Below are positions 16,521 through 25,105 of a stretch of DNA of 64,000 nt, in pieces (the stretch's first letter is position 1; every line of letters starts with the position of its first letter). The stretch covers positions 186,001 to 250,000 of the forward strand of contig NZ_BAABAL010000017.1 in the NCBI RefSeq assembly GCF_039537405.1, in the 5' to 3' direction. The DNA is from Allokutzneria multivorans. GTDB lineage: Bacteria; Actinomycetota; Actinomycetes; Mycobacteriales; Pseudonocardiaceae. Both the position numbers and the translations under genes were made by a program. The notes below the pieces were generated by a model that saw only the letters and a list, made by a program, of their open reading frames with translations, searched no databases and was not told the origin of the DNA.

Positions 16521-16817
16521 CTAGCAGAGGTGGCCGTCGTACCAGGCGTCGCGAACCGAGAAGATGGTGCCGAGGGTCGTGATGCCCGGGCGAACGCACT
16601 TCGTGTAGGCATCGCCGAGCCACGGGTCGATCCGGATCACGACCGAGGTGTTCTCGTCGCAGTGGTTGTAAATGACGGCATGGCCGTCCTTCACCGAAAC
16701 GCCGCACCGCGTGCGGGCGAGGTCGTCAGTGGCGGAGGCGTTCGCCGTCGTGGTGGCGAGGCTCGTCATGGCGGCGGCGGCCGCCGCGGCTACGGCGAAC
16801 CGGGTTCGTGCGCGCAC
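16521..16817 (-). CDS. Small secreted Cys-containing protein (possible DUF6355)
   Basis: 98 residues: Ala-rich signal peptide (cleavage near ANASA, ~28), then a mature ~70-residue domain with four Cys (RTRCGVSV, NHCDEN, TKCVRPG, GHLC) that probably form two disulfides. Spacing and the CVRPGITTLGTIF...AWYDGHLC ending resemble the small secreted DUF6355 family of actinomycetes; this assignment is from memory and moderate. Function unknown. Divergently placed to another tiny secreted protein gene (17123). Confidence 0.7.
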   Translation of the reverse strand: MRARTRFAVAAAAAAAMTSLATTTANASATDDLARTRCGVSVKDGHAVIYNHCDENTSVVIRIDPWLGDAYTKCVRPGITTLGTIFSVRDAWYDGHLC

Positions 16818-17122
16818 AGATAACTCCGTATGTCTTCTGCATTTTCTGGAACGTGGAGTGTTGTTTCGCTGGGCCGGAAGATGTCACCCCAGGAAACCGT
16901 GGCGGTCGAGGTGAGGCATGCCGCGCTCGACTTGCTCATGAGTGCGCCCTTCGCTCTTGTGGCGCGTCGACCGCGCACGGCGCACATCGAAACAGCAGGT
17001 GGGGCGCTGCTACATGGGTCGAAGGTGGTATTTCTTTGCGAAAGACGGTTTTCCGTCCGTCTCAGATGTATGTGGGATACAGTTCCGCCCCGACCCCTTT
17101 GTTCCATTGCAGGAGACGAATC
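16818..17122. other. Divergent promoter region of two small secreted proteins
   Basis: 305 bp, locally less GC-rich than the coding DNA (for example 17021-17050 is T-rich). It must hold the promoters of both 16521 (-) and 17123 (+). A strong AGGAGA ribosome-binding site (17111-17116) serves the plus gene. No palindrome long enough to call an operator was seen. Confidence 0.4.
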
Positions 17123-17371
17123 ATGGCGAGAGTTCTCAGGTCCCTTCTCACCGGTGCCGCCGTCGCGGCCGTCGCGGCTGGCGCGCTCGCGGTGGCGCCC
17201 GCCAGCGCGTTCGCGAACCCGACCCCCGAGCTGTACCCGACCTTCGCCAAGTGCGAGAAGCGGGCCGCCTCGATCCGCCAGGGCTCGGTCGGCGCCTGGT
17301 GCGAGGCGGAGAAGGTCGGCAGGCCGCCGCTGACGGCGACCTTGTGGCGGCTGCACATCTCCGGTGCCTGA
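17123..17371 (+). CDS. Tiny secreted protein
   Basis: 82 residues from ATG at 17123 with AGGAGA site. A clear signal peptide (VLRSLLTGAAVAAVAAGALA, cleavage near ASAFA at ~31) leaves a ~50-residue mature peptide with two Cys (FAKCEKRA ... AWCEAEK), suggesting one disulfide. No family recognised. It could be an extracellular effector, inhibitor or signal; nothing in the context decides. A strong terminator follows. Confidence 0.65.
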   Translation: MARVLRSLLTGAAVAAVAAGALAVAPASAFANPTPELYPTFAKCEKRAASIRQGSVGAWCEAEKVGRPPLTATLWRLHISGA

Positions 17372-17408
17372 TCGTCCACAGAGGACGGACCCGCGGGCGC
17401 GGGGAAAG

Positions 17409-17445
17409 CGGAAGGGCCCCGCACGTGATGTGCGGGGCCCTTCCG
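17409..17445 (+). terminator. 15-bp stem terminator
   Basis: CGGAAGGGCCCCGCA (17409-17423) pairs perfectly with 17431-17445, loop of 7. Lies between the small secreted protein gene and tRNA-His of the opposite strand, so it may act bidirectionally. Confidence 0.8.
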
Positions 17446-17449
17446 TTGG

Positions 17450-17522
17450 GGTGAGTGACGGGACTTGAACCCGCGACTTCCTGGACCACAACCAGGTGCT
17501 CTACCAGCTGAGCTACACCCAC
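17450..17522 (-). tRNA. tRNA-His (anticodon GTG)
   Basis: Minus-strand cloverleaf: acceptor GTGGGTG/CACTCAC, D arm GCTC..GAGC, anticodon stem CCTGG/CCAGG with loop TTGTGGT (GTG), T arm GGGTTCAAGTCCC. The base before the acceptor is G, able to form the tRNA-His specific G-1, opposite C73. CCA not encoded. Confidence 0.97.
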
Positions 17523-17619
17523 CGTATTCGTACCCACTGCGTTTCGTACCCACTGCATTTCGTTGCCGCCGAGGCAGCCGCATCAGCGTAGCGTGCCGCC
17601 CCGCGTGAGCGAAATCGGG

Positions 17620-18231
17620 TTACCCCTTGGCCTGCTCCGCGACCAGCTCGGCGGCGATGGCCTGGGCTTTCTCGGTGCTGGGGCCGGGCGGCGGGACGAA
17701 GAGCGCGCGCCGGTAGTAGGCCAGCTCCACGATCGACTCCTGGATGTCGGCAAGCGCACGGTGGGCGAGCCCCTTCGCGGGCTGGCCGTAGTAGACCTTG
17801 GGGTACCAGCGGCGGCACAGCTCCTTGATGGAGGAGACGTCGACCATCCGGTAGTGCAGGTGCGCGTCCAGCTCCTGCATGTCGCGGGCGATGAAGCCGC
17901 GGTCGGTGGCGATGGAGTTGCCCGCCAGCGGAGCGGTCCGCTTGTCCGGGACCCACTCGCGCACGTAGTCGAGCACCGCGCGCTGGGCCTGCTCGATGGT
18001 CACCGTGGAACGGCGGACCTCCTCGGTCAGCCCGGACTTGGCGTGCATGTCGCGCACGACGTCCGGCATGCTCTCCAGCACCTTGTCATCGGCGTGGATC
18101 ACGATGTCCACGCCCTCGCCGAGCACGTTCAGGTCGGCGTCGGTCACCAGGGCCGCGATCTCGATGAGCGCGTCCTTGCCCAGGTCCAGGCCGGTCATCT
18201 CGCAGTCGATCCACACTAGACGTTCCGTCAC
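17620..18231 (-). CDS. orn: Oligoribonuclease
   Basis: 203 residues, standard length. DEDDh exonuclease motifs: WIDCEMTGLD at the N-terminus, VDVSSIKELCRRWYP in the middle, and KGLAHRALADIQESIVELAYYR with the catalytic His/Asp near the C-terminus. It degrades 2-5 nt RNA and linear dinucleotides such as pGpG, finishing mRNA turnover and c-di-GMP breakdown in the cytoplasm. Located next to tRNA-His, an arrangement seen in several actinomycetes. Confidence 0.97.
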   Translation of the reverse strand: MTERLVWIDCEMTGLDLGKDALIEIAALVTDADLNVLGEGVDIVIHADDKVLESMPDVVRDMHAKSGLTEEVRRSTVTIEQAQRAVLDYVREWVPDKRTAPLAGNSIATDRGFIARDMQELDAHLHYRMVDVSSIKELCRRWYPKVYYGQPAKGLAHRALADIQESIVELAYYRRALFVPPPGPSTEKAQAIAAELVAEQAKG

Positions 18232-18261
18232 GCGGGTGAGCCTATCCCTTACCGTCCGCGC

Positions 18262-19857
18262 TCAACGGTCAACGGTGAACGAGACCAGGAACGGGGTGAG
18301 CAGACCAGGGAGAGCGGTCTCCGCCAGCGCCAGCGCGTCGGACTCGCCGAGGTCCTCCACCGAGTAGGCGCCGGACTCGGCCTCCGTGCGGCCGGTGCTC
18401 GCGCCGGTGGTGGCGTGCAGCGTGACCAGTCCGGCCCGTCGCTGGAAGATCGACCTGGTGACCTTCCAGCCGATGATGCCGTGGCGGTGCAGCGCGACGG
18501 TCTGCCTGACCAGCGAGCCTGAGCGGCTGACGAGGTAGTCGTCGTGGGTGTACGCGTGCCCCAGGTTGCGGTAGCGGTCGACGCCCAGCAGCAGCGACAC
18601 CGGCAGCAGGCACAGGGCCACGATCCACGGCCAGTCCGGGAAGGACAGGTAGATCCGCAGTCCGCCCAGGATCGCCGCGAGCACCAGAACCGGCACTGTG
18701 GCACGGAAAAGCCGTCGGACGAGCGCGGCGCGCGGGTGGCTGGTCAGCACGGCGGTCGTCGGCGACACGGCGAGCTGGAGGGCTTCCGCCGCGACGCGGT
18801 GGGCCTCGGCGCGCGGAGCCTGGGGGAGCAGCATGCCGCTGCCTTCCCCGGTGCCGAGGCCGGTGGCGATGGCGCTGCACTTGGCGCCCTTGCCCGTGCG
18901 CAGCAGCAGCGGTTCCTCGACCTTGGCCCCGCGCATGCGCTTCTGCTCGATGGAGACCGAACGGACTTCGAGCAGGCCGTAGCGCACCAGCAGCGAACCG
19001 TGCTCCTCCCGGCTCAGTTCGTAGTTCCAGTAGGAGATCACGTACAGGGCGATGCCCGCGATGCTGGAGATCACCAGCGCGGCCGCGACGACCACCGGGA
19101 TCGTGGTCAGCAACGAGTTCGTGGTGAACCAGTCGACGACGGCCTGCACCGGCCCGATGTGGAACAGGTCGACCTTGATCTGCCGGGCGACCGCCGCGGC
19201 ACCACCGAACAGCGTGCCGACCGCGATCACGCCGAAGAGCGTCAGCGGCGCGAACCTCAGCCACCTCGGGTCCATCTTGGACAGAAGTGTGACCGGGGAG
19301 TCCGAAGTGTCCATTGTGGACGTTTCGGGGCTTTCCTCCTGTTGGGGAGCGGGTTCCCGGCGCAGCAAGGTCAGTCGGAGCGCCTCCGCCTGCGCCTTGG
19401 TGATCGCGTTGAGGGTCAGCTCGTCCTCGGTGCCGGAGTCCTGGCGGCCGGTGCCGAGCCGGACGACGGACAGCCCGACGAGGCGGTGCGGCACCGACGC
19501 CTTGAGGTCCACGGTGCGCAGCCGGTCCCGCGCCACCTGCCGGTGCTTCTTGACCAGCCAGCCGGTGTGCAGCTCGACGTGCTTGGCGGTGACGCGGTAG
19601 CGCGTGGTCAGCCAGCGCACCATGGCGTAGGCGATGAGGCTGCCGGAGACGCCGAGCGCCACCGCGGTCTCCCAGAAGCCCAGCTCGAACCGCCCGCGCA
19701 CCACCAGGATCAGCACGAGGACGCCGAGCACGCTGGCGATCTCGTTGAGCGGGTCGGCGATCATCACCTTCGGGTTGAGCCGGTGCCACTCCGTGTCCGG
19801 CTCCTCCAGCGGGGGCGCCGCGGGAAGGTCGGTGAAGTCGTTCGCCTGCTGGCTCAC
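18262..19857 (-). CDS. PH-domain (bPH2, YdbT-like) membrane protein
   Basis: 531 residues with several TM segments (about 47-80, 200-230, 250-285, 385-425) between bacterial PH (DUF304/bPH2) domains; landmarks are the repeated YRVTAKHVELHTGWL..RQVARDRLRTVDLK, YGLLEVRSVSIEQKRMRG and YLVSRSGSLVRQTVALHRHGIIGWK blocks. It begins 4 bp inside the end of the smaller PH gene (19854), giving the classic two-gene ydbS-ydbT arrangement. The family is associated with the membrane and bacteriocin or stress phenotypes in other bacteria; the biochemical function is not known. Confidence 0.87.
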   Translation of the reverse strand: MSQQANDFTDLPAAPPLEEPDTEWHRLNPKVMIADPLNEIASVLGVLVLILVVRGRFELGFWETAVALGVSGSLIAYAMVRWLTTRYRVTAKHVELHTGWLVKKHRQVARDRLRTVDLKASVPHRLVGLSVVRLGTGRQDSGTEDELTLNAITKAQAEALRLTLLRREPAPQQEESPETSTMDTSDSPVTLLSKMDPRWLRFAPLTLFGVIAVGTLFGGAAAVARQIKVDLFHIGPVQAVVDWFTTNSLLTTIPVVVAAALVISSIAGIALYVISYWNYELSREEHGSLLVRYGLLEVRSVSIEQKRMRGAKVEEPLLLRTGKGAKCSAIATGLGTGEGSGMLLPQAPRAEAHRVAAEALQLAVSPTTAVLTSHPRAALVRRLFRATVPVLVLAAILGGLRIYLSFPDWPWIVALCLLPVSLLLGVDRYRNLGHAYTHDDYLVSRSGSLVRQTVALHRHGIIGWKVTRSIFQRRAGLVTLHATTGASTGRTEAESGAYSVEDLGESDALALAETALPGLLTPFLVSFTVDR

Positions 19858-20381
19858 GTCGCATCACCCTGCGCGGCCTCGGCCACCGCGGTCAGCTCGT
19901 CGACCATGCGGGTGGCGACGTCGTGGTCCACCCCGGCGATCTCCAGCGGGCCCGCCGCCGAAGCGGTGGTGACCACCACGGTCGCCAGCCCGAGCCACTG
20001 CTGCAACGGGCCGCGCTTCATGTCCACCGTCTGCACCCGCGACACCGGAGCGACCCGCGCGTCCAACCAGAACCAGCCCGACTGCACGTACACGGCCTGC
20101 TCGGTGGTCTCCCAGCGGTGCACCCGGTAGCGCCACAACGGCATCACCGCCGTGTGCGCCCCGCCGAGCACGATCGCCAGCACCAGCGCGGTCGTCGGCC
20201 ACGGGCCGGTCCAGTCGAAGAAGAAGCGGGCCGCCACGAGCGCGCCGACGAGCACCAGCCACTCGATCCCCGCCTGGATCGCCCACCAGGCGATCGCCTT
20301 GCGGCTGACCTGGTTGGCCGGCGGGCGCAGACGCAGCTGGAGACGCGGTTCAGCAGTGTTCACGCGCACACTCTGCCCCAC
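19854..20381 (-). CDS. PH-domain (bPH2, YdbS-like) membrane protein
   Basis: 175 residues: two TM helices (~30-52, ~62-82) followed by a bPH2 domain (YRVHRWETTEQAVYVQSGWFWLDARVAPVSRVQTVDMKRGPLQQWLGLATVVVTTAS). Start is GTG at 20381 or an in-frame GTG at 20363 (VNTAEPRLQ). Overlaps the start of the larger PH gene by 4 bp, so the two are translationally coupled and likely form a membrane complex. Confidence 0.87.
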   Translation of the reverse strand: MGQSVRVNTAEPRLQLRLRPPANQVSRKAIAWWAIQAGIEWLVLVGALVAARFFFDWTGPWPTTALVLAIVLGGAHTAVMPLWRYRVHRWETTEQAVYVQSGWFWLDARVAPVSRVQTVDMKRGPLQQWLGLATVVVTTASAAGPLEIAGVDHDVATRMVDELTAVAEAAQGDAT

Positions 20382-20475
20382 CCGCGGCGCACTCGGCAGA
20401 AGAACGCGCCTTTGGTCAGCGCCGCTCGCTACTTTCGTCTAGCCGGTCGCACTTCGCGGGCTGCCGGAGGTAGGG

Positions 20476-20612
20476 CAGTCTTCAAGACCACCAAACCCCC
20501 GTCGCGGAGGTCTTCAACCGCCCCAAACCTCCTGTGCGCCACCGCGCCCGCGCACGAGGGTTTGTAGCGGTTGGCGACCGTGTGGGAGGGGGTTTGCGGG
20601 TCTTGAAGACTG
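20476..20612. repeat. Nested-hairpin repeat family, copy 3
   Basis: Outer arms CAGTCTTCAAGACC and TCTTGAAGACTG; inner arms GGTCTTCAACCGCCCCAAACC and GGTTTGTAGCGGTTGGCGAC. It begins 13 bp from the stop of the minus-strand acyl-CoA synthetase gene (20625), again at a gene's 3' side. Confidence 0.75.
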
Positions 20613-20624
20613 GTGAACCCGGCG

Positions 20625-22259
20625 CTAGGTCAGGTCGCGTTTGACGACCTTGCCGGTGGCGTTGCGGGGGAGCGCGTCGAGGAAGGTCACCTCGCGCGGC
20701 ACGCAGAAGCGGGTGAGCGTGGCGCGGACGTGCTTGCGCAGCTCGTCGGCGTCGAGGAGCACGCCGTTGGCGGGCACCACGTAGGCGGCCAGGCGCTGGC
20801 CGAACTCCTCGTCTGGCACGCCGACCACGGCGACCTCTCGGACGTCGGGCAGCGCGGCGAGCACGTCCTCGACCTCGCGCGGGTACAGGTTCTCGCCGCC
20901 GGAGATGATCATGTCGTCGTCGCGGCCCGCCACGAAGAGCAGGCCGTGCCTGTCGAGGTAGCCCATGTCGCCGGTGGAGAGCATGCCGTCGACGACCTGC
21001 TTGCCGGAACCGTTGGTGTAGCCGTCGAAGAGCATCTCGTTGGCGACGAAGATCCGTCCGGTGCGCCCGCGCGAGACCGGGCGGCCGTCCTCGTCCAAGA
21101 TCGCCAAGCGCGTGCCGAGCGGAGGTTTTCCGGCTGTGCCAGGGGCGATCCGCAGTTCCTCGGGCGAGGCGACGGAGACCCACGACGCCTCGGTCGAGCC
21201 GTAGAAGTTGTAGAGCACGGGCCCGAACGCGTCGAGGAAGTCGGTGGCGAGCGCGCCGGGGAGGACGGAACCCGTGCACGCCACCGTGCGCAGGAACGAC
21301 GTGTCGTGCCGCCGCCGTTGCTCGGCGGGCAGCTCCATGATCCGCTGCAACATCACCGGGGCGGCGAACATGCTGGCGCAGCGGTGTTTCTGGATCGTGG
21401 CGAGCGCGTCGGCGGGCTCGAACCTGCGCCGCAGCACGATCGGCGAGCCGAGCACGAGGCTGATCTGGAACGCCCCGATGCCCCAGCTGTGGAACATCGG
21501 CGCGGGGATGAACATCGGCTCGCCCGCGCGCAGCGGGATGCGCGACAGGAACGGCGCGGCCGAGCCCAGCAGCCCCTTGGGGTGCGGTCTGCGCGCACCC
21601 TTCGGGGTCCCGGTCGTGCCCGAGGTCAGCACGACCAGCCGCGACGCCGACGGCTTGGGCAGCTCGGTCGCGGGCGAGGACGCGATCAGCTGCTCCACGG
21701 TGGTGCTCCGGGTCGGTCCGTCGGTCCACGCGGTCACGCGCTTCACCCCGCGCGGCGCGTTCACCAGCATCGGCCGGAACTCGGTGTCGGCGACGACGAG
21801 GCAGATCTCCTGCTCGCGCAGCACCGCGCCGAGCTGCGCGGGGCTCGCGCCGGTGTTGAGCAGCACGGCGTGCGCGCCGAGCTTGGCCAGCGCGGCGATC
21901 GACTCGGCGAAGCCGCGGTGGTTGCGGCACAGCACTCCCACGTGCGACCCGGCGCGCACCCCGTGCTCGGCGAGGCCGTGCGCGAGCCTCGTCGTCCGGT
22001 CGTGCACCTCGGCCCAGGTCAGCGAGCCCAGCTCGTCGATGATCGCCGGCCTGTCGGGGTGCAGCGCCGCACCGGAGGCGTAGCCCGCCGCGATGCTGTA
22101 CTCGTACTTGCGCAACGCCTGCGCCGCCCTGATGAGCCGGTCGGGGCTGCGAGGGACGAGCACGCGGCTCCTGGCCAGCACCAGCAGTCCCTTCGCCTGG
22201 TTCGCCGTGCGCTGGGTGAGTCTCTGGGCAAATCTCTGGGCTGACCGGGTGAACCGCAT
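20625..22259 (-). CDS. Acyl-CoA synthetase (FadD-like, AMP-binding)
   Basis: 544 residues from ATG at 22259. ANL-superfamily motifs: VVLTSGTTGTPKGARRP (P-loop), FYGSTEAS, MLSTGDMGYLD, RDDDMIISGGENLYPREVE and PRNATGKVVKRDL with the catalytic C-terminal Lys. It activates fatty acids to acyl-CoA through acyl-adenylates; the sequence resembles mycobacterial FadD12-like medium/long-chain synthetases. The gene follows the two-domain reductase/SDR gene by 25 bp, which suggests joint action in lipid conversion. Confidence 0.9.
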   Translation of the reverse strand: MRFTRSAQRFAQRLTQRTANQAKGLLVLARSRVLVPRSPDRLIRAAQALRKYEYSIAAGYASGAALHPDRPAIIDELGSLTWAEVHDRTTRLAHGLAEHGVRAGSHVGVLCRNHRGFAESIAALAKLGAHAVLLNTGASPAQLGAVLREQEICLVVADTEFRPMLVNAPRGVKRVTAWTDGPTRSTTVEQLIASSPATELPKPSASRLVVLTSGTTGTPKGARRPHPKGLLGSAAPFLSRIPLRAGEPMFIPAPMFHSWGIGAFQISLVLGSPIVLRRRFEPADALATIQKHRCASMFAAPVMLQRIMELPAEQRRRHDTSFLRTVACTGSVLPGALATDFLDAFGPVLYNFYGSTEASWVSVASPEELRIAPGTAGKPPLGTRLAILDEDGRPVSRGRTGRIFVANEMLFDGYTNGSGKQVVDGMLSTGDMGYLDRHGLLFVAGRDDDMIISGGENLYPREVEDVLAALPDVREVAVVGVPDEEFGQRLAAYVVPANGVLLDADELRKHVRATLTRFCVPREVTFLDALPRNATGKVVKRDLT

Positions 22260-22284
22260 CTTCGCGTCCCTCCACAGTGGATGG

Positions 22285-24138
22285 TCAGGGCGTGCGCCGT
22301 GGTGCCTCCGGCATAAGGCGATACAGCAGGTGCATGGCGCGATCAACCGCCTTGGGGGTGACGGCGTAGGCGGCCTGGGCGAGTGCTCCGATCGGGGAGC
22401 CGACCCGCTTGGGCCGTCGGGTCAGCGCGCGCACCACCAACCTGGCGCCCTCCTCCGGGGTGGCGGCGGGCAGCCGGTCGTATGCCGAGGTCGCCTGGCT
22501 CATCGGGGTCCTGACGAGTCCCATGTGGACGGTGCTGAAGGTGACCCCGTCGGCGACGGTCTCGCTCGCGACCACCCGGCTGAACATGTCCAACGCCGCT
22601 TTCGAGGCCAGGTAAGCGGAATACCTCGGCGTGGCGAGCTGAACGCCCTGTGTCGACACGTTCACCACGTGCCCGAAGCGGCGGGATGTCATGTGCGGCA
22701 ACAAGGCCAGTACCAGGCGCACCGCTCCGAAGTAGTTGATCGCCATGGTGCGCTCGTAGTCGTGCAGGCGGTCCACCGAGTTCAGCACGCCGCGCCGGAT
22801 CGACCGCCCGGCGTTGTTGACCAGCATGTCGATGCCCTCGTGGTCGCTGAGCATCCGCTTCACCGTGGCGCGCACCGACTCCGTGTCGGTCAGGTCGCAG
22901 GGGTACACGTGCGCCTGGCCGCCCTCGTGCACGATCTCCTCGCGCACCGACTCCAGCTCCTCCGCGCGCCGGGCGACCAGCAGCGGCACCGCGCCGAGCT
23001 TCGCCACCTGCAACGCCGTCGCCCGGCCGATCCCGGAGGAGGCACCGGTGATCACGATCCGCCGCCCGCGCAGACCCGCCCTGGGGCGCCGCGCGCGATC
23101 CGGGTCGAGGTGCCGTTTCCAGAAGCGCCACAACCGGTCCGCGTACTCCCCGAACTCCGGCGTCGGCAGGTCGCTGAGCGCGCGGTCGGTGTTCGAGCGG
23201 TCGAAGCTCGCCGAGAACGCCATGTGCGGCAACACTTCCGGCGGCACGCCGAGGACCTTGCCCAAGCCGGGCAGCTTCGCCAGCGCTCGCACCGGAACGG
23301 GCACGGGCGCGGTCACCGCGATCTTCGGCGCTCCGGCCGCAGCGGCGAGCGCGTTGTAGACCGAGGTCAGCGGTTGCCCGCCGGGCGCGGTGAGGTGGAA
23401 GGTCCTCCCGGGTAAGAAGTCGTTGTGCACCAAGCGGTCCAGTGCGTCAGCGACCCAGTCCACCGGCACGAGGTTGGTCGTGCCCAGATCGGCCCCGGCG
23501 AGGGGGAGTGCCGCGGGCAGCCGGGACAGCTCCGCGAGCGCGCCGAAGAAGTAGTACGGGCCGTCGATCTTGTCCATCTCACCCGTGCGCGAGTCGCCGA
23601 CGATCGCGCCCGGCCGGTAGACCTGCCAGTGGACGCCCGCGCTCTCGCGGACGACGCGCTCCGCCTCGAACTTCGTCGAGTGGTACGGCGAGCCGAAGCG
23701 CTGCCCCAGGTCGAAGTCGTCCTCGGTGAACGGCCCGCTGTGCTCGCCCGCGACGGCGACCGAGGACACGTGGTGCAGCTTCGCGCCCAGTTGGGTGGCG
23801 AGGTCCACGACGTGGCGCGTGCCGTCGACGTTCGCGGCCCGCGCGGCTGGTTCACCGGCCGTGAGGTCGTAGCTCGCGCCGAGGTGGACGACGTGCTCGA
23901 CGCCGGAGAGCCGCGCGAGGTCGTCCTCGGCCAGCCCGAGACCCGGGCTGATCAGGTCGCCGGACACCGGCCAGACGCGCTCCGCCTGCGGCCAGCGTTG
24001 CGCGAGCTCGTCGAACTTCGCCCTGGAACCGGGCCTGACCAGCACGAACACGCGCTCGCACGTCGCGCGCCGAAGCAGTCTTTCGACCAGCCGAACGCCG
24101 ACGAAGCCGGTCGCGCCGGTCACCAGGTAGGAGGTCAC
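22285..24138 (-). CDS. Two-domain fatty acyl-reductase-type / SDR protein (AcrA1-like)
   Basis: 617 residues made of two Rossmann enzymes. Domain 1 (~1-340) is an extended SDR with GATGFVG near the N-terminus and catalytic YHSTK, like the reductase domains of carboxylic acid reductases. Domain 2 (~355-617) is a classical SDR with TGASSGIG, NNAGRS and YSAYLASK. The same fusion occurs in mycobacterial AcrA1 (Rv3391), annotated as acyl-CoA reductase. Predicted role: reduction of long-chain acyl-CoA or a beta-keto lipid, with the downstream acyl-CoA synthetase supplying substrate. The exact reaction is not proven. Confidence 0.87.
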   Translation of the reverse strand: MTSYLVTGATGFVGVRLVERLLRRATCERVFVLVRPGSRAKFDELAQRWPQAERVWPVSGDLISPGLGLAEDDLARLSGVEHVVHLGASYDLTAGEPAARAANVDGTRHVVDLATQLGAKLHHVSSVAVAGEHSGPFTEDDFDLGQRFGSPYHSTKFEAERVVRESAGVHWQVYRPGAIVGDSRTGEMDKIDGPYYFFGALAELSRLPAALPLAGADLGTTNLVPVDWVADALDRLVHNDFLPGRTFHLTAPGGQPLTSVYNALAAAAGAPKIAVTAPVPVPVRALAKLPGLGKVLGVPPEVLPHMAFSASFDRSNTDRALSDLPTPEFGEYADRLWRFWKRHLDPDRARRPRAGLRGRRIVITGASSGIGRATALQVAKLGAVPLLVARRAEELESVREEIVHEGGQAHVYPCDLTDTESVRATVKRMLSDHEGIDMLVNNAGRSIRRGVLNSVDRLHDYERTMAINYFGAVRLVLALLPHMTSRRFGHVVNVSTQGVQLATPRYSAYLASKAALDMFSRVVASETVADGVTFSTVHMGLVRTPMSQATSAYDRLPAATPEEGARLVVRALTRRPKRVGSPIGALAQAAYAVTPKAVDRAMHLLYRLMPEAPRRTP

Positions 24139-24181
24139 CCCTCGATACTGACACTACCTACCCGTGAGTAGGAAGAGCTGA

Positions 24182-24223
24182 GGGCTCGGCACGCAGGAAG
24201 CAGGGGACCAACGTGCCGAGCCC
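24182..24223 (-). terminator. 12-bp stem terminator
   Basis: GGGCTCGGCACG (24182-24193) and CGTGCCGAGCCC (24212-24223), directly after the stop of the minus-strand GNAT gene (24227). Confidence 0.75.
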
Positions 24224-24226
24224 CCG

Positions 24227-24772
24227 TCAGGGGTGGCGGCGCAGGCGCCGTTCGAGGACCTGGCCCGGCCAGTCCCCGACCTCGAAGCCGTGCAGCCTGG
24301 TGAAACCCGCCGAGACGTAGAAGTCCACGAGCGCGCCGTCACCACCCGCCCAGCAATCGACCCGCAGGCGGGAGACCCCCGCCGCCACCGCCTTCTGGTG
24401 TGCCGCCTCCAACAAGGCCCGACCCGCACCGCGCGCAGCGGCCTGCCGCCCAGAGACCAGGCCGCTGACGTACAGCTCGGGTTCGTCGGAGGCGGGCACG
24501 TGGTCCGGGGCTTCCGGCAGCAGCACGAGCGCGCCGACCGCCTCCCCGAACCGTTCGGCGATGTGCAGCCCGCCGGAGCCGCACCACCGCTCCACCTGCA
24601 GGACGCGCTTCGGACTCTCCGAGAACGGGGTGGTGCCCCACTGGCCGGTCTGCCCCTTGACCGTCAACCAGCGCACCGCGTCGTCGAAAAGCCCGAGCAC
24701 CGTTGCGGCGTCGCTGACCGTCCCGCTCCGAACGGTCAGCTCAGACGCCTGTTCTCCTGCTTGCTCGCTCAC
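24227..24772 (-). CDS. GNAT family N-acetyltransferase
   Basis: 181 residues. GNAT landmarks: ELYVSGLVSGRQAAARGAGRALLEAAHQ (motif A, Q/RxxGxG/A-like acetyl-CoA loop), VSRLRVDCWAGGDGALVDFYVSAGF (motif B). The long N-terminal part includes WLTVKGQTGQWG, seen in GNAT enzymes of actinomycetes with unknown targets. Its start codon overlaps the stop of the upstream 66-residue gene (24769-24772), so both are one operon. Confidence 0.85.
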   Translation of the reverse strand: MSEQAGEQASELTVRSGTVSDAATVLGLFDDAVRWLTVKGQTGQWGTTPFSESPKRVLQVERWCGSGGLHIAERFGEAVGALVLLPEAPDHVPASDEPELYVSGLVSGRQAAARGAGRALLEAAHQKAVAAGVSRLRVDCWAGGDGALVDFYVSAGFTRLHGFEVGDWPGQVLERRLRRHP

Positions 24773-24969
24773 AGTTCGGCACCCACTGCCGCCATCGCCG
24801 CCTGCCGCAGCGCGGACCGCAGTTCACCGACCTCCAAGGGCGCGAGCACGGCCGCCTCGCCCGGCGGCGAGATCACCACGACCTGTCCCTGGTTCACCAG
24901 CACCGTCAACGACCGCCGTCGGCCCGCGACATCGCGGCAGCCCACGATCCACTCCCTCCGGACAACCAC
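24769..24969 (-). CDS. Small hypothetical protein
   Basis: 66 residues, no signal or TM. Sequence VLVNQGQVVVISPPGEAAVLAPLEVGELRSALRQAAMAAV suggests a small beta-strand plus helix fold. Its stop overlaps the GNAT start by 4 bp, and such coupling supports that it is a real gene. No family recognised. Confidence 0.6.
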   Translation of the reverse strand: MVVRREWIVGCRDVAGRRRSLTVLVNQGQVVVISPPGEAAVLAPLEVGELRSALRQAAMAAVGAEL

Positions 24970-25050
24970 GTTCCCCGACCTCCAGCCCTGGTCCGTTCGG
25001 CGATGCGGGGGTGGGACGCCCGGATCGGCGGGGCATGACGCGGTACTTGA

Positions 25051-25078
25051 GCCCGTTCAGTCGATCGGCTGAACGGGC
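25051..25078 (-). terminator. 10-bp stem hairpin
   Basis: GCCCGTTCAG (25051-25060) pairs with CTGAACGGGC (25069-25078), 28 bp past the end of the minus-strand beta-helix gene. Its arms match the core of the palindromes in the 39.6-40.2 kb array. Confidence 0.65.
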
Positions 25079-25105
25079 GCACGGTGCCGGCGCTCTGAAC
25101 AGCGG

